From Pantoea sp. alder81 (GTDB taxonomy: Bacteria > Pseudomonadota > Gammaproteobacteria > Enterobacterales > Enterobacteriaceae), in the NCBI RefSeq assembly GCF_020179835.1, contig NZ_JAIUDA010000003.1:248001-312000 (forward strand): a stretch of 64,000 bases of DNA, given 5' to 3'. The position numbers were made by a program, and so were the translations under genes. Below, in pieces: positions 25,510-37,724 of the stretch (positions within the stretch are counted from its first letter, which is position 1; every line of letters begins with the position of its first letter). The notes beneath the pieces were generated by a model. That model worked only from the letters and a program-made list of their open reading frames with translations, was not told the origin of the DNA and ran no database searches.

Positions 25510-26586
25510 TTAACTGCGCTTCATCAACAGATACAAGCTGATGGCAAAGAACGCGGCGCTCGGTAATAACGCCCCGAGAATCGGCGGGATGCCATACACC
25601 AGACTCAACGGACCAAAGATTTGGTCAAGCACGTAGAACAGGAAGCCGAAGCTGATCCCCGTTACCACGCGCACGCCCATCGATACGCTACGCAGCGGGC
25701 CAAAGATAAACGACAGCGCCATCAGCATCATCACCGCCACGGAAAGCGGCTGGAAGATTTTGCCCCACATATTCAGCAGATAACGCCCGGAAACCTGGCC
25801 GCTCTGCTTGAGGTATTTGCTGTAGTTGTACAGGCCGCTAATCGACAGCGCATCCGGATCCAGCGCTACCACGCCGAGCTTGTCAGGCGTAAGGTTGGTT
25901 TTCCACTCACCGCCCAAACTTTGCGAACCGGTAATTTGCTTCGCATCACTCAGGTTTGACTCATCCACCTGCGACAGCTGCCACAACTTCTTGTCCTTGT
26001 TCCAGGTCGCACTGGCGGCATAACGCACGCTGAGCAGACGACGCTGGTCGGTGAAGTTGTAAATGCTGACGCCATCAATCTCATTGTCACCTTTGATGCG
26101 TTCGATGTAGATGTAGTCATGGCCGTCTTTCGCCCACAATCCATTCTGCGTCGACATCAGCGAGCCACCGTACAGCTGCTGCGCACGGTAGTTACGCGCC
26201 ATCTGCTCGCCCTGCGGTGCCACAAACTCGCCGATAGCCATGGTCAGTAACACCAGCGGAATCGCGGTTTTCATCACCGCCAGCGCCACCTGCATACGGG
26301 TAAAGCCCGATGCCTGCATCACCACCAGCTCGCTACGCTGCGCTAACGTCCCTAAACCCAACAGCGCACCCAACAGCGCCGCCATCGGGAAAAAGATCTC
26401 AATATCTTTCGGTACGCTGAGCAGCGTGTAGTAACCGGCGTCGAGCGCGGTGTAAGCGCCCTGCCCGGTTTTACGCAGCTGATCGACAAACTTGATGATG
26501 CCCGACAGCGACACCAGCATGAACAATGTCAGCATGATGGTGTTGAAGATGGTTTTACCGATATAGCGGTCAAGGACCTTAAACAT
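25510..26586 (-). CDS. lptG: LptG, lipopolysaccharide export permease
   Basis: The 358-residue protein (E. coli 360) has the LptF/G plan: two N-terminal membrane helices ('TLFMLVSLSGIIKFVDQL'), a third and the pair around 'ELVVMQASGFTRMQVAL', a periplasmic beta-jellyroll (about residues 135-265) and three C-terminal helices. With LptF and the LptB ATPase it extracts LPS from the inner membrane and passes it to LptC. Its ATG overlaps the lptF stop by one base. It is essential in E. coli. Confidence 0.96.
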   Translation of the reverse strand: MFKVLDRYIGKTIFNTIMLTLFMLVSLSGIIKFVDQLRKTGQGAYTALDAGYYTLLSVPKDIEIFFPMAALLGALLGLGTLAQRSELVVMQASGFTRMQVALAVMKTAIPLVLLTMAIGEFVAPQGEQMARNYRAQQLYGGSLMSTQNGLWAKDGHDYIYIERIKGDNEIDGVSIYNFTDQRRLLSVRYAASATWNKDKKLWQLSQVDESNLSDAKQITGSQSLGGEWKTNLTPDKLGVVALDPDALSISGLYNYSKYLKQSGQVSGRYLLNMWGKIFQPLSVAVMMLMALSFIFGPLRSVSMGVRVVTGISFGFLFYVLDQIFGPLSLVYGIPPILGALLPSAAFFAISLYLLMKRS

Positions 26587-27686
26587 CAGAGCGATCCTCC
26601 ACGGCTAAAGCGACCACGAATGCGTCGCATCGGTACCGTATCCCACAGGTTCAACAGCACCGCCAGCGCCAGATAAGCAAAGTTCACGACCCACATCCAG
26701 ATCGCAGGATCGAACCTGCCTTTCGCTGCGTTGGAGCGCAACGAGCTCTGCAACAGGAAGAAAATCAGATACAGCAGCATGGCAGGCAGCATAGACAGCA
26801 CGCGGCCCTGACGCGGATTCACCACGCTGAGCGGTACCACCATCAACGCCATTACCAGCACCGCAAACACCAGCGTTAAACGCCAGTGGAACTCGGCCTG
26901 GAACTGCGGTGTTTTGTTTTGATACAGCGCGCTGATGCTCGCCTGATCGGCATCATTCGGATCGAGCGTGGCTTCTTTATAGCCCACCAACGCCTGATAA
27001 TTGGTGAAGTCGGTGATGCGGAAATCACGCAGCATCGCCGTGCCCTCGAAGCGCGTGCCTTTATCCAGCGTCACCACTTGTGAGCCGTCTTTGCGCTGCT
27101 CCATGTGACCGCTGTCGGCGACAACCACGGATGGGCGCGCATTGCCTTTCGGACGCAGCTGCGCCAGGAACACATTCCCAAAAGTGTTGCCCTTCACGTT
27201 CTCGACAAACAGCACGGTATTTCCGTCGCTGGAGGTCTGGAACTGGCCCGCCGCCAGCGCAGCCGCACCGGGGTTGGCTTTGGCATTTTGCGTCACTTCG
27301 TCCTGATAACGCGATGACCATGGCCCTAACCAGATGACGTTGACCGCCGCCACCGCTGAGGTCAGCAGCATCAGGATCATCGCGGCCTTAACCAGCACGC
27401 TTTTCCCCAGGCCGCAGGCATGCATCACCGTGATCTCGCTTTCGGTGTACAGCCGCCCAAGGGTCATTAAAATCGCCAGAAACAAGCTTAGGGGCAGGAT
27501 AAGTTGTGCCATTTCAGGCACGCCAAGTCCTAACAATGTCAGAACCAGATTTGTTGGGATTTCGCCATCCACCGCTGCACCCAAAATCCTGACTAACTTC
27601 TGGCAAAAGAAGATCAGTAGCAGGATGAACAGGATAGCCAGCTGGCTTTTGAGCGTTTCCCGAACCAGATATCTAATGATGATCAC
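26586..27686 (-). CDS. lptF: LptF, lipopolysaccharide export permease
   Basis: A GTG start at 27686 gives 366 residues beginning 'MIIIRYLVRETLKSQLAILF', exactly the E. coli LptF length and start; AGGCG stands before it. An open frame reaching 27776 is an upstream extension without support. Membrane helices flank a periplasmic jellyroll, and 'YTESEITVMHACGLGKSVLV' is the coupling-helix segment for LptB. The gene is divergent from pepA, as in E. coli. Confidence 0.95.
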   Translation of the reverse strand: MIIIRYLVRETLKSQLAILFILLLIFFCQKLVRILGAAVDGEIPTNLVLTLLGLGVPEMAQLILPLSLFLAILMTLGRLYTESEITVMHACGLGKSVLVKAAMILMLLTSAVAAVNVIWLGPWSSRYQDEVTQNAKANPGAAALAAGQFQTSSDGNTVLFVENVKGNTFGNVFLAQLRPKGNARPSVVVADSGHMEQRKDGSQVVTLDKGTRFEGTAMLRDFRITDFTNYQALVGYKEATLDPNDADQASISALYQNKTPQFQAEFHWRLTLVFAVLVMALMVVPLSVVNPRQGRVLSMLPAMLLYLIFFLLQSSLRSNAAKGRFDPAIWMWVVNFAYLALAVLLNLWDTVPMRRIRGRFSRGGSL

Positions 27687-27938
27687 GCTTAGTACGCCTG
27701 TGATAACTTGTCTTTTTGCAGGAAAATCGCTAGTTTCAACGCTTATCAGCCATTTTTCTTCATCAATGGCCGTCATCGTAGCTAAAATAGTATGACGAAC
27801 GCGTTAGGGTGGTGAAAAAACAACACATTGCCACCACATCTCATTATGACTGTCGGCGTTAAATTGTCATGGCGCCGCTAAAAATAATGGGTTACGAACG
27901 CGCTACATTCTAACGACAGCTAAGGCCGTTGTCTTTAA

Positions 27939-29465
<1,527 letters not shown>

Positions 29466-29479
29466 AGCCGAGTAAAAAA

Positions 29480-29605
<126 letters not shown>

Positions 29606-29666
29606 GACGTATGAACTCATGGGGCGCAAAATGCGCCCCACTGTCATTAATGGAAATAAGCTTGCC

Positions 29667-30128
29667 ATGAAAAACGCCACTTTCTATGTGATGGAGTCAG
29701 AAAGCGCCAGCGACGGCCTCAGCGCCATCGAAGCACTGGTGTGCGATCTGGCCGAAACACGCTGGCGTGACGGCAAACGCATCCTGATTGCCTGTGAAAA
29801 TGAAGAGCAGGCCAATCGCCTGGATGAAGCGCTCTGGCAGCGCCCGGCCAACGCTTTTGTGCCGCACAATCTGGCCGGTGAAGGCCCGCGTTACGGCGCG
29901 CCGGTGGAGCTGGCCTGGCCGCAGCGTCGCGGCAGTTCCCCGCGTGACCTGCTGATCAGCCTGCTGCCACAGTTCGCAGATTTTGCTACTGGTTTCCATG
30001 AAGTGATAGACTTCGTACCTTACGAAGAATCCCTAAAACAACTGGCGCGCGACCGCTATAAAGCCTATCGCAGCGTTGGTTTCCAATTGAATACGGCGAC
30101 GCCACCTCCGCCGCAAACGACAGTGTAG
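29667..30128 (+). CDS. holC: HolC, DNA polymerase III chi subunit
   Basis: The 153-residue protein starts '[17 protein letters not shown]', as E. coli HolC (147 residues) starts MKNATFYLLD. Conserved blocks '[20 protein letters not shown]' and '[21 protein letters not shown]' follow. Chi links the clamp loader, through psi (HolD), to single-strand binding protein. The start at 29667 is chosen by this alignment; an in-frame ATG at 29619 is too far upstream. valS begins 2 nt after the stop. Confidence 0.95.
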   Translation: MKNATFYVMESESASDGLSAIEALVCDLAETRWRDGKRILIACENEEQANRLDEALWQRPANAFVPHNLAGEGPRYGAPVELAWPQRRGSSPRDLLISLLPQFADFATGFHEVIDFVPYEESLKQLARDRYKAYRSVGFQLNTATPPPPQTTV

Positions 30129-30130
30129 AA

Positions 30131-32986
30131 ATGGAAAAGACATATAACCCGCAAGATATCGAGCAGCCGCTCTACGAGCACTGGGAACAGCAGGGCTACT
30201 TTAAACCGAATGGCGATACCAGCCAGGAAAGCTTTTGCATCATGATCCCGCCGCCGAACGTCACCGGCAGCTTGCATATGGGTCACGCTTTCCAGCAGAC
30301 CATCATGGATACCATGATTCGCTACCAGCGCATGCAGGGTAAAAATACCCTGTGGCAGGCGGGTACTGACCACGCCGGTATCGCGACGCAGATGGTGGTT
30401 GAGCGCAAGATCGCCGCTGAAGAAGGCAAAACGCGCCAGGATTACGGCCGTGAAGCCTTCATCGATAAAATCTGGCAGTGGAAGGATGAATCTGGCGGCA
30501 CCATTACCCGTCAGATGCGTCGCCTTGGTAACTCCGTGGATTGGGAGCGCGAGCGCTTCACCATGGACGAAGGCCTGTCTAATGCGGTGCGTGAAGTCTT
30601 CGTCCGTTTATACAAAGAAAACCTGATTTACCGTGGCAAGCGCCTGGTGAACTGGGATCCGAAATTGCGTACCGCGATCTCTGATCTGGAAGTGGAAAAC
30701 CGCGAGAGCAAAGGCTCTATGTGGCATATCCGCTATCCACTGGCGGATGGCGTTAAAACCGCAGAAGGTAAAGATTATCTGGTGGTCGCCACCACTCGTC
30801 CGGAAACCCTGCTGGGCGATACCGGCGTGGCGGTGAACCCGGAAGATCCGCGTTATAAAGATCTGATCGGCAAAGAGCTGATCCTGCCGCTGGTCAACCG
30901 TCGCATTCCGATCGTTGGCGATGACCATGCGGACATGGAAAAAGGCACCGGCTGCGTGAAGATCACGCCTGCGCATGACTTTAATGACTATGAAGTCGGC
31001 CGTCGTCACAAGCTGCCAATGATCAACATCCTGACCTTTGATGGCGATATCCGCGAGCGCGCGGAAGTGTTCGACACCAATGGCGAAGTCAGCGACGAGT
31101 GCGCGGATGAGATCCCAGCACAGTTCCAGAAAATGGAGCGCTTCGCGGCACGTAAAGCGATGGTGGCTGCGGTTGATGAACTCGGCCTGCTGGACGAGAT
31201 CAAACCCCACGATCTGACCGTACCTTACGGTGACCGTGGCGGCGTGGTGATCGAGCCAATGCTGACCGACCAGTGGTATGTGCGCACGGCCCCGCTGGCG
31301 AAAGTCGCGGTGGAAGCAGTAGAAAACGGCGACATCCAATTCGTGCCAAAACAGTACGAGAACATGTACTTCTCATGGATGCGTGACATTCAGGATTGGT
31401 GCATCTCGCGTCAGCTGTGGTGGGGACACCGCATTCCGGCCTGGTACGACAACGACGGCAACGTCTATGTCGGCCGTACGGAAGCCGAAGTGCGTCAGGA
31501 GAATAACCTGGCTGACGTTGTGGTACTGCGCCAGGACGACGACGTGCTGGATACCTGGTTCTCATCAGGTCTGTGGACCTTCTCTACCCTTGGCTGGCCA
31601 GAGAATACCGAAGCGCTGCGTACCTTCCACCCTACCAGCGTGCTGGTGAGCGGCTTCGACATCATCTTCTTCTGGATTGCGCGCATGATCATGCTGACCA
31701 TGCACTTCATCAAAGATGAAGACGGCAAGCCACAGGTGCCGTTCAAAACCGTCTACATGACCGGTTTGATTCGTGATGAAGAAGGCCAGAAGATGTCGAA
31801 GTCGAAAGGCAACGTCATCGATCCACTGGATATGATCGACGGTATCTCGCTGGAAGATCTGCTGGAGAAACGCACCGGTAACATGATGCAGCCACAGCTG
31901 GCTGAGAAGATCCGCAAACGTACCGAGAAGCAGTTCCCGGACGGTATTGTGGCTTCCGGCACCGATGCCCTGCGCTTTACCCTGGCAGCACTGGCCTCAA
32001 CCGGCCGTGACATCAACTGGGATATGAAGCGTCTCGAAGGCTATCGCAACTTCTGTAATAAGCTGTGGAACGCCAGCCGCTTCGTGCTGATGAACACCGA
32101 AGAGCATGATTGCGGCCAGAACGGCGGCGAACTGAAGCTGTCACTGGCCGATCGCTGGATTCTGACCGAATTCAACAGCACCGTGAAAGCTTATCGTGAA
32201 GCGCTGGACAGCTATCGTTTCGATATCGCTGCCAACATTCTGTATGACTTCACCTGGAACCAGTTCTGTGACTGGTATCTGGAGCTGACCAAGCCTGTGA
32301 TGACCAACGGCAGCGAAGCGGAGTTGCGCGGTACGCGTAATACGCTGGTTACCGTGCTGGAAGCGGTCTTGCGCCTGGCGCATCCGATCATTCCTTACAT
32401 CACCGAAACCATCTGGCAGCGTGTGAAAGGTCTGAAGAATATCGATCACGATACCATCATGCTGCAGCCGTTCCCGCAGTTTGATGTGGCGAAAGAAGAT
32501 GCCGAAGCTAAAGCGGATATCGAGTGGATCAAGCAGGCGATTGTGGCAGTGCGTAACATTCGTGCTGAAATGAACATCGCACCAGGCAAGCCACTGGATG
32601 TGCTGCTGCGTGACTGCTCGCCAACCGCCCAGCGCCGTGTCGAAGAGAACCGCAGCTTCCTGTCGCGCCTCGCGCGTCTGGAGAGCCTGACCATTCTGCC
32701 TGCAGGCGAGAAAGGTCCGGTCTCGGTCACCAAGATCGTCGAAGGCGCTGAGTTGCTGATCCCAATGGCGGATCTGGTCAACAAAGAAGCAGAGCTGGAG
32801 CGTCTGGCGAAAGAGCTGACCAAGCTGGATGTCGAGATTGAGAAGATCCAGGTCAAACTGGCGAACGAAGGCTTTGTCGCACGTGCACCGGAAGCGGTGG
32901 TGGCGAAAGAGCGCGAGCGCATCGTTGAGCTGGAACAATCAAAAGCAAAACTGATTGAACAGCAGGGCGTGATTGCGGCATTGTAA
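30131..32986 (+). CDS. valS: ValS, valyl-tRNA synthetase
   Basis: The 951 residues equal the E. coli enzyme. The class I motifs are '[16 protein letters not shown]' (HIGH type, near residue 40) and '[10 protein letters not shown]' (KMSKS, near 555). The editing (CP1) domain lies between, and a C-terminal coiled coil ('[20 protein letters not shown]') ends the protein. It attaches valine to tRNA-Val and clears mischarged threonine. It is cotranscribed with holC and closed by a strong terminator. Confidence 0.97.
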   Translation: MEKTYNPQDIEQPLYEHWEQQGYFKPNGDTSQESFCIMIPPPNVTGSLHMGHAFQQTIMDTMIRYQRMQGKNTLWQAGTDHAGIATQMVVERKIAAEEGKTRQDYGREAFIDKIWQWKDESGGTITRQMRRLGNSVDWERERFTMDEGLSNAVREVFVRLYKENLIYRGKRLVNWDPKLRTAISDLEVENRESKGSMWHIRYPLADGVKTAEGKDYLVVATTRPETLLGDTGVAVNPEDPRYKDLIGKELILPLVNRRIPIVGDDHADMEKGTGCVKITPAHDFNDYEVGRRHKLPMINILTFDGDIRERAEVFDTNGEVSDECADEIPAQFQKMERFAARKAMVAAVDELGLLDEIKPHDLTVPYGDRGGVVIEPMLTDQWYVRTAPLAKVAVEAVENGDIQFVPKQYENMYFSWMRDIQDWCISRQLWWGHRIPAWYDNDGNVYVGRTEAEVRQENNLADVVVLRQDDDVLDTWFSSGLWTFSTLGWPENTEALRTFHPTSVLVSGFDIIFFWIARMIMLTMHFIKDEDGKPQVPFKTVYMTGLIRDEEGQKMSKSKGNVIDPLDMIDGISLEDLLEKRTGNMMQPQLAEKIRKRTEKQFPDGIVASGTDALRFTLAALASTGRDINWDMKRLEGYRNFCNKLWNASRFVLMNTEEHDCGQNGGELKLSLADRWILTEFNSTVKAYREALDSYRFDIAANILYDFTWNQFCDWYLELTKPVMTNGSEAELRGTRNTLVTVLEAVLRLAHPIIPYITETIWQRVKGLKNIDHDTIMLQPFPQFDVAKEDAEAKADIEWIKQAIVAVRNIRAEMNIAPGKPLDVLLRDCSPTAQRRVEENRSFLSRLARLESLTILPAGEKGPVSVTKIVEGAELLIPMADLVNKEAELERLAKELTKLDVEIEKIQVKLANEGFVARAPEAVVAKERERIVELEQSKAKLIEQQGVIAAL

Positions 32987-33013
32987 GCGCATCAGTCCAA
33001 CTGCTTAATCCAG

Positions 33014-33036
33014 GCCGGGCACTGCCCGGCTTTTTT
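33014..33036 (+). terminator. Rho-independent terminator of valS
   Basis: GCCGGGC-ACT-GCCCGGC forms a perfect 7-bp stem followed by six T residues, 27 nt past the valS stop codon. Confidence 0.93.
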
Positions 33037-33049
33037 ACACCGGAAGAAA

Positions 33050-33556
33050 ATGATGACCACCGCTACGCCACTGAATTTACAGGTGCGCCCGATTGTTGCG
33101 GCCGATAATCCGCTGATTGCGCAAGTGATCCGTGATGTCTCCGCAGAGTTTGGCCTGACTGCCGATAAAGGCTACACCGTGTCCGATCCGAATCTGGATC
33201 GCCTGTTCGAGTTATACAGCGAAGCCAACAGCGCTTACTGGATTGTCGAGCATGAAGGCCTCGTCGTGGGCGGCGGTGGCGTGGCACCGCTGGCGTGTAG
33301 CGCGCCGGATATCTGCGAACTGCAGAAAATGTATTTCCTACCGCAGGTGCGGGGTTTAGGGCTGGCGCGTGCGCTCGCGTTGCAGGCCATGGAGTATGCG
33401 CGTCAGCAGGGCTTCCGTCGCTGCTATCTGGAAACCACCGGCAGTCTGACCCGCGCGATTAAGCTGTATGAGTCGTTGGGCTTCGAGTTGATTGATAGCG
33501 CGATGGGCTGTACCGGGCATGGGGATTGTGAAGTGCGGATGCTGAAAGTGCTGTAA
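33050..33556 (+). CDS. yjgM: YjgM-like GNAT acetyltransferase
   Basis: A 168-residue GNAT protein collinear with E. coli YjgM (167 residues). Shared blocks are '[21 protein letters not shown]', '[21 protein letters not shown]' (acetyl-CoA loop) and '[19 protein letters not shown]'. In E. coli the protein has been linked to O-acetylserine tolerance (OatA). Two adjacent ATGs serve as possible starts with GGAAGAAA before them. It lies between valS and miaE as in E. coli. Confidence 0.92.
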   Translation: MMTTATPLNLQVRPIVAADNPLIAQVIRDVSAEFGLTADKGYTVSDPNLDRLFELYSEANSAYWIVEHEGLVVGGGGVAPLACSAPDICELQKMYFLPQVRGLGLARALALQAMEYARQQGFRRCYLETTGSLTRAIKLYESLGFELIDSAMGCTGHGDCEVRMLKVL

Positions 33557-33565
33557 TGTAAAAGC

Positions 33566-33585
33566 GGTGCGCAGGTCTGCGCACC
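33566..33585 (-). terminator. Terminator of miaE (between yjgM and miaE)
   Basis: GGTGCGCA-GGTC-TGCGCACC is a perfect 8-bp stem. On the minus strand it is followed by GCTTTTACATT, so it mainly ends the miaE transcript; it may also slow yjgM transcription. Confidence 0.7.
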
Positions 33586-33588
33586 CAC

Positions 33589-34350
33589 TTAATAGGCCGG
33601 CACGCCGCTATGGAAACGCAACTCACCATCCGGCTCGCTGATTAGTTTCGCTTCCGCTGCACCAAACGCCTGTACGCGTGGCGTAATATCCTTCGCGGAA
33701 ATCTGTTCCGCCAGCTTCAAATAATCCTGATAGTGACGTGCTTCAGAACGCAGCAGCGAAATATAAAACTTCTGTAACTGCTCATCCAGATACGGCGCCA
33801 GGCTGGCAAACCGCTCGCAAGATCGCGCTTCGATATAGGCGCCACAAATCAATTTATCCACCAGCCCATCGGGTTCATGATTGGCAATCTCGCGGATCAA
33901 TCCTCTGGCGTAACGGCTGGCGGTGATTTTGCGATACGGTAAACCCCGCGACTGCATAATTTCCCACACCTGATAAAAATGATGCAGCTCTTCTTTGATC
34001 AGCAGAATCATCATCTCGATCAAATCATCCGCCCACGGCAGTTCGTTACGCACAATGATGCTTTTGGTCAGATTCTTGTGCGCATTGATAAAGTTACTGT
34101 CCGGCTCTTCACGGTAGATGAAATCTTCATACGGCTTGAGCCACGCCAGTATGGCATCGCCACTTGGCTTATCGGCGACATAACGACGAATGATAAATAC
34201 CGCGGTCTGCGCCGCTTTTAACTCGCACACCATGTGATCGGTCAGCAGCAGCGTCAGGTTTTCCGGCTTGCGCGCTTCATCAATCCACGCTTGTGGCGTG
34301 CGGCAGTGCAGAAATTCATAAATGGGTTCTAACAGGGGAGCGTAATTCAT
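33589..34350 (-). CDS. miaE: MiaE, tRNA-(ms2io6A37) hydroxylase
   Basis: A 253-residue diiron monooxygenase with a ferritin-like four-helix fold. Metal ligand segments visible are 'DHMVCELKAAQTA', 'IKEELHHFYQVWEI', 'YIEARSCERF' and 'SEARHYQDYLKL' (E-x-x-H pairs). It hydroxylates the isopentenyl side chain of ms2i6A at position 37 of tRNAs reading U-starting codons, using oxygen. E. coli K-12 lacks miaE while Salmonella and Erwiniaceae have it. Confidence 0.94.
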   Translation of the reverse strand: MNYAPLLEPIYEFLHCRTPQAWIDEARKPENLTLLLTDHMVCELKAAQTAVFIIRRYVADKPSGDAILAWLKPYEDFIYREEPDSNFINAHKNLTKSIIVRNELPWADDLIEMMILLIKEELHHFYQVWEIMQSRGLPYRKITASRYARGLIREIANHEPDGLVDKLICGAYIEARSCERFASLAPYLDEQLQKFYISLLRSEARHYQDYLKLAEQISAKDITPRVQAFGAAEAKLISEPDGELRFHSGVPAY

Positions 34351-34409
34351 CGGCGTTCTTTATCTGGCGGGGAAGTGGTTCTGGGCGGCGAGCGCCGCCC
34401 GTTTAAGAC

Positions 34410-34832
34410 TTAGTGACGCACACCGTCGTCTTCTTCGTCGTCGATGAAGTCGCCATCGTCGTCTTCATCTTCTGCGTCCGGATCTTCGAAGTAAGTGCCC
34501 CAACCGTCGTAATCGACGTTGAAGCTACCGGCCAGATTCACCAACTGCTCAACCTGTGCATCAATCAGCTCTGGCTTTAACGCGCCTTCGCTCAGGATAT
34601 CCACACACATCACCGTGCCACCCTCTTCCAGCTCCAGCTCTTCTGGCTCGCTCACTTCAAAGCCCAGTTTGAAAGCCTCAACCGCCACTTTCTCCAGTGA
34701 GTCGAAGTTGTTGCAAGAGAGGTGATGCTCGATAGTGTAAAGCGCATCCGGATCGCTGCCGTCTTCCAGCAACTCTTCAATGATCAGGCGGGTTTCTTCG
34801 CGCTGTTCTTCCAGCAATGCTTCATATGCCAT
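34410..34832 (-). CDS. rraB: RraB, regulator of RNase E activity
   Basis: The 140 residues closely follow E. coli RraB (YjgD, 138): '[20 protein letters not shown]' then [13 protein letters not shown], '[20 protein letters not shown]' and a strongly acidic tail ending DDGVRH. RraB binds RNase E and modulates degradosome composition and mRNA decay. The ATG at 34832 has GAGGACACGCAC before it; a longer open frame to 34895 is not supported. It lies divergent from argI, as in E. coli. Confidence 0.95.
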   Translation of the reverse strand: MAYEALLEEQREETRLIIEELLEDGSDPDALYTIEHHLSCNNFDSLEKVAVEAFKLGFEVSEPEELELEEGGTVMCVDILSEGALKPELIDAQVEQLVNLAGSFNVDYDGWGTYFEDPDAEDEDDDGDFIDDEEDDGVRH

Positions 34833-34927
34833 GTGCGTGTCCTCAAAATGTTCGACGTGAATGCAATTATTTTCCCACACTGCTTCGCCCGCCACTACAC
34901 AAAACAGAAAGTTTATTATCGCCGGGG

Positions 34928-34971
34928 TTGAAAATGCATATTCATACGGTTAGATTGAATTTTAATTCATT
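34928..34971 (+). promoter_or_regulatory. argI promoter overlapped by two ArgR boxes
   Basis: A -35 TTGAAA (34928-34933) and -10 TAGATT (34951-34956) are 17 nt apart. ARG box 1 AATGCATATTCATACGGT spans 34933-34950 and box 2 spans 34954-34971 with the perfect core TGAATTTTAATTCA. They are separated by 3 bp, the standard spacing for one ArgR hexamer. Arginine-bound ArgR would cover the promoter. Confidence 0.88.
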
Positions 34972-34995
34972 ATTAACCCGTATCTGGAGCGCTGT

Positions 34996-36003
34996 ATGAG
35001 TCAGCTGTATTCGAGACACTTCCTGAGATTGCTGGATTTCACTCCAGCTGAAATCAGCTACCTGCTAAGTCTGGCAGGTGAATTAAAACACGCTAAGAAA
35101 AATGCCGCTGAAACCCAGCACCTGAAAGGCAAGAATATCGCGCTCATCTTCGAAAAAGACTCGACCCGCACCCGATGCTCTTTCGAAGTTGCCGCATACG
35201 ATCAGGGCGCTAACGTCACTTACCTCGGCCCAAGCGGCAGCCAGATCGGCCATAAAGAGTCGATGAAAGATACCGCGCGCGTATTAGGGCGTATGTATGA
35301 CGGCATTCAGTATCGTGGCTTTGGTCAGGAGCTGGTGGAAACGCTGGCGGAATTTGCCGGTGTGCCGGTGTGGAACGGACTGACGACCGAATTCCATCCT
35401 ACGCAACTGTTGGCCGATCTGCTCACCATGCAGGAACATCTGCCAGGCAAACCGCTGAGCGAGATGACACTGGTGTACGTCGGTGACGCGCGCAACAACA
35501 TGGGTAATAGCATGCTGGAAGCCGCTGCGTTGGTTGGCCTGGATCTGCGCCTGGTGGCACCGAAGGGCTGCTGGCCGGAAGAGCAACTGGTGGAGCAGTG
35601 TCGCGTCGCAGCACAAAAAACCGGTGGCAAAATCACTCTGACCGAAGAGATTACCGAAGGCGTGCAGGGTGCGGATTTCATCTACACTGATGTGTGGGTG
35701 TCGATGGGCGAAGCGAAATCAGTGTGGGAAGAGCGTATCGCCCTGCTGCGTCCGTATCAGGTCAACAGCGCGATGCTGGCGCTGACCGGCAATCCTCAGG
35801 TGAAATTCCTGCACTGCCTCCCGGCCTTCCATGACGATCAAACCACTTTAGGCCGTCAGATGGCTGAACAGTACGGTCTGCATGACGGTATGGAAGTGAG
35901 CAATGAGGTGTTTGAATCGGCGCACAGCATTGTGTTCGATCAGGCTGAAAACCGCATGCACACCATTAAAGCGGTGATGGTCGCCACGCTGGGTAACCAG
36001 TAA
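34996..36003 (+). CDS. argI: ArgI, ornithine carbamoyltransferase
   Basis: A 335-residue enzyme (E. coli ArgI/ArgF 334). The carbamoyl phosphate loop is '[12 protein letters not shown]' near residue 52, '[12 protein letters not shown]' follows, and the ornithine-binding '[10 protein letters not shown]' contains the catalytic cysteine. It makes citrulline from ornithine and carbamoyl phosphate in arginine synthesis. Overlapping ArgR boxes in its promoter mark repression by arginine. TGGAG precedes the ATG. Confidence 0.97.
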   Translation: MSQLYSRHFLRLLDFTPAEISYLLSLAGELKHAKKNAAETQHLKGKNIALIFEKDSTRTRCSFEVAAYDQGANVTYLGPSGSQIGHKESMKDTARVLGRMYDGIQYRGFGQELVETLAEFAGVPVWNGLTTEFHPTQLLADLLTMQEHLPGKPLSEMTLVYVGDARNNMGNSMLEAAALVGLDLRLVAPKGCWPEEQLVEQCRVAAQKTGGKITLTEEITEGVQGADFIYTDVWVSMGEAKSVWEERIALLRPYQVNSAMLALTGNPQVKFLHCLPAFHDDQTTLGRQMAEQYGLHDGMEVSNEVFESAHSIVFDQAENRMHTIKAVMVATLGNQ

Positions 36004-36033
36004 AGCAAACGTTTACCTTACGGCGATTTCTGC

Positions 36034-36061
36034 TTGATGCTAATCAGTGAATGCGTATAAT
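36034..36061 (+). promoter_or_regulatory. pyrLBI promoter
   Basis: TTGATG at 36034-36039 and a perfect TATAAT at 36056-36061 are separated by 16 nt, placing the transcript start about 15-18 nt upstream of the pyrL start codon. Confidence 0.8.
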
Positions 36062-36085
36062 GCGCCACAATTTGCCGGAGGAAAC

Positions 36086-36187
36086 ATGCAACAGCGCAGC
36101 GTACAATTTGCCGCTCTACCCCGCCTGACCGCAGGCGATGCAGCTGTTTCTTTCCGTCATACATTGATCGTAAAAAAAGCCCCTTAA
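36086..36187 (+). CDS. pyrL: PyrL, pyrBI operon leader peptide
   Basis: A 33-codon reading frame (MQQRSVQFAALPRL...HTLIVKKAP) with a good GGAGGAAAC ribosome binding site. Its stop codon lies inside the attenuator hairpin. In E. coli, low UTP slows RNA polymerase in the leader so that a translating ribosome stays close and prevents the terminator from forming; the same arrangement is visible here. The length and stop position, rather than residue identity, define it. Confidence 0.88.
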   Translation: MQQRSVQFAALPRLTAGDAAVSFRHTLIVKKAP

Positions 36188-36203
36188 GCAGGGGCTTTTT
36201 TTT
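36178..36203 (+). terminator. pyrBI attenuator
   Basis: AGCCCCT-TAAGC-AGGGGCT forms a 7-bp stem followed by eight T residues, and it overlaps the pyrL stop codon. It lies 32 nt before pyrB and is the regulated terminator of the operon. Confidence 0.92.
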
Positions 36204-36235
36204 GTCCGCAATCCGGCAGCGCAGAGGAGAACGCT

Positions 36236-37171
36236 ATGGCCAACCCGCTATATCGCAAGCACATTATTTCCATCAACGATCTCAACCGCGAAGAGCTGGA
36301 GCTGGTGTTACACACCGCTGCTCAACTCAAGGCTCATCCTCAGCCAGAACTGCTGAAGCACAACGTGATTGCCAGTTGCTTCTTTGAAGCCTCAACGCGC
36401 ACCCGCCTGTCGTTTGAAACCGCTATGCATCGTTTGGGTGCTTCAGTGGTGGGCTTCGCCGACGGCAGCAATACCTCGCTGGGTAAAAAAGGTGAAACGC
36501 TGGCCGACACTATCTCGGTGATCAGCACTTACGTCGATGCGATTGTGATGCGTCATCCGCAGGAAGGTGCCGCGCGTCTGGCGACCGAATTCTCCAGCGG
36601 CATTCCGATTCTCAATGCTGGTGACGGTGCCAACCAACATCCCACGCAAACGCTGCTGGATCTGTTCACCATCCGTGAAACCCAGAGCCGCCTCGACAAC
36701 CTGAATGTGGCGATGGTCGGTGACCTGAAGTATGGCCGCACCGTGCACTCGCTGACCCAGGCGCTGGCCAAGTTTACCGGCAACCGTTTCTACTTTATCG
36801 CACCAGATGCGCTGGCCATGCCGGCCTACATCACCGATATGCTGGATGAGCAGAACATTGTCTGGACACGCCATGACACCATCGAAGAAGTGATGCCGGA
36901 ACTCGATATTCTGTACATGACGCGCGTGCAGAAAGAGCGTCTCGATCCTTCCGAGTACGCCAACGTCAAAGCGCAGTTCATCCTGCGCGCCGCTGATTTA
37001 GCGGGCGCACGCGACAATATGAAAGTACTGCATCCGCTGCCGCGTATTGATGAAATCACCACCGACGTCGATAGCACGCCGCACGCCTGGTATTTCCAGC
37101 AGGCAGGCAACGGCATCTTCGCCCGCCAGGCCCTGCTGGCACTGGTACTGAATAGCGACCTGGCACTGTAA
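36236..37171 (+). CDS. pyrB: PyrB, aspartate carbamoyltransferase catalytic subunit
   Basis: The 311 residues equal E. coli PyrB. The carbamoyl phosphate motif is '[18 protein letters not shown]' near residue 50, and '[17 protein letters not shown]' and '[11 protein letters not shown]' supply further active-site residues. The enzyme forms carbamoyl-aspartate, the committed step of pyrimidine synthesis. It works as two trimers held by PyrI dimers and is controlled by the leader attenuator. pyrI follows after 10 nt. Confidence 0.97.
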   Translation: MANPLYRKHIISINDLNREELELVLHTAAQLKAHPQPELLKHNVIASCFFEASTRTRLSFETAMHRLGASVVGFADGSNTSLGKKGETLADTISVISTYVDAIVMRHPQEGAARLATEFSSGIPILNAGDGANQHPTQTLLDLFTIRETQSRLDNLNVAMVGDLKYGRTVHSLTQALAKFTGNRFYFIAPDALAMPAYITDMLDEQNIVWTRHDTIEEVMPELDILYMTRVQKERLDPSEYANVKAQFILRAADLAGARDNMKVLHPLPRIDEITTDVDSTPHAWYFQQAGNGIFARQALLALVLNSDLAL

Positions 37172-37181
37172 GGAGAAACCG

Positions 37182-37646
37182 ATGACTCACGATAATAAAT
37201 TGCAGGTTGAAGCCATCAAGCGTGGCACGGTAATCGACCATATTCCTGCGCAGGTCGGTTTTAAATTGCTGTCGCTGTTTCGTCTGACCGAAACCGACCA
37301 GCGCATCACCATTGGCCTGAATCTGCCTTCGGGCGAAATGGGCCGTAAGGATTTGATCAAGATCGAGAATACTTTCCTGACCGACGATCAGATTAACCAA
37401 CTGGCGGTGTATGCGCCGCTCGCTACCGTTAACCGTATTGATGAATACGAAGTGGTAGCGAAAATCGCCCCGACCTTACCGGATCGTGTCGAGCGTGTGC
37501 TCACCTGCCCGAACAGCAACTGCATCAGCCGCAGCGAGCCGGTATTCAGCAGCTTCGCGGTGAAACAGCGTGACGATGATGTGCACCTGAAGTGCAAATA
37601 TTGCGAGAAAGAGTTCGCGCGCCACGTGGTGCTCGGTCACTGGTAA
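37182..37646 (+). CDS. pyrI: PyrI, aspartate carbamoyltransferase regulatory subunit
   Basis: A 154-residue allosteric subunit (E. coli 153). An N-terminal nucleotide-binding domain ('[20 protein letters not shown]') is followed by a zinc domain with cysteines C109, C114, C138 and C141, the same positions as in E. coli. CTP and UTP bind here to inhibit PyrB, ATP to activate. AAGGAGAAACCG precedes the ATG, and the gene is cotranscribed with pyrB. Confidence 0.97.
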   Translation: MTHDNKLQVEAIKRGTVIDHIPAQVGFKLLSLFRLTETDQRITIGLNLPSGEMGRKDLIKIENTFLTDDQINQLAVYAPLATVNRIDEYEVVAKIAPTLPDRVERVLTCPNSNCISRSEPVFSSFAVKQRDDDVHLKCKYCEKEFARHVVLGHW

Positions 37647-37724
37647 TCGTGCCTATCGTCCCTATAATGGGGCGAACCAATACGCGGCTGACATAGGTCG
37701 GCTGCGCACTTTTAAGGAGAAACA

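Noticed and set aside
27687..27776. N-terminal extension of LptF
   Set aside because: The GTG at 27686 gives exactly the family length and start; the extra 30 codons lie in the pepA-lptF promoter region.
35325..35681. 118-codon minus-strand frame opposite argI
   Set aside because: Cys/Ser/Arg-rich shadow of a conserved enzyme gene.
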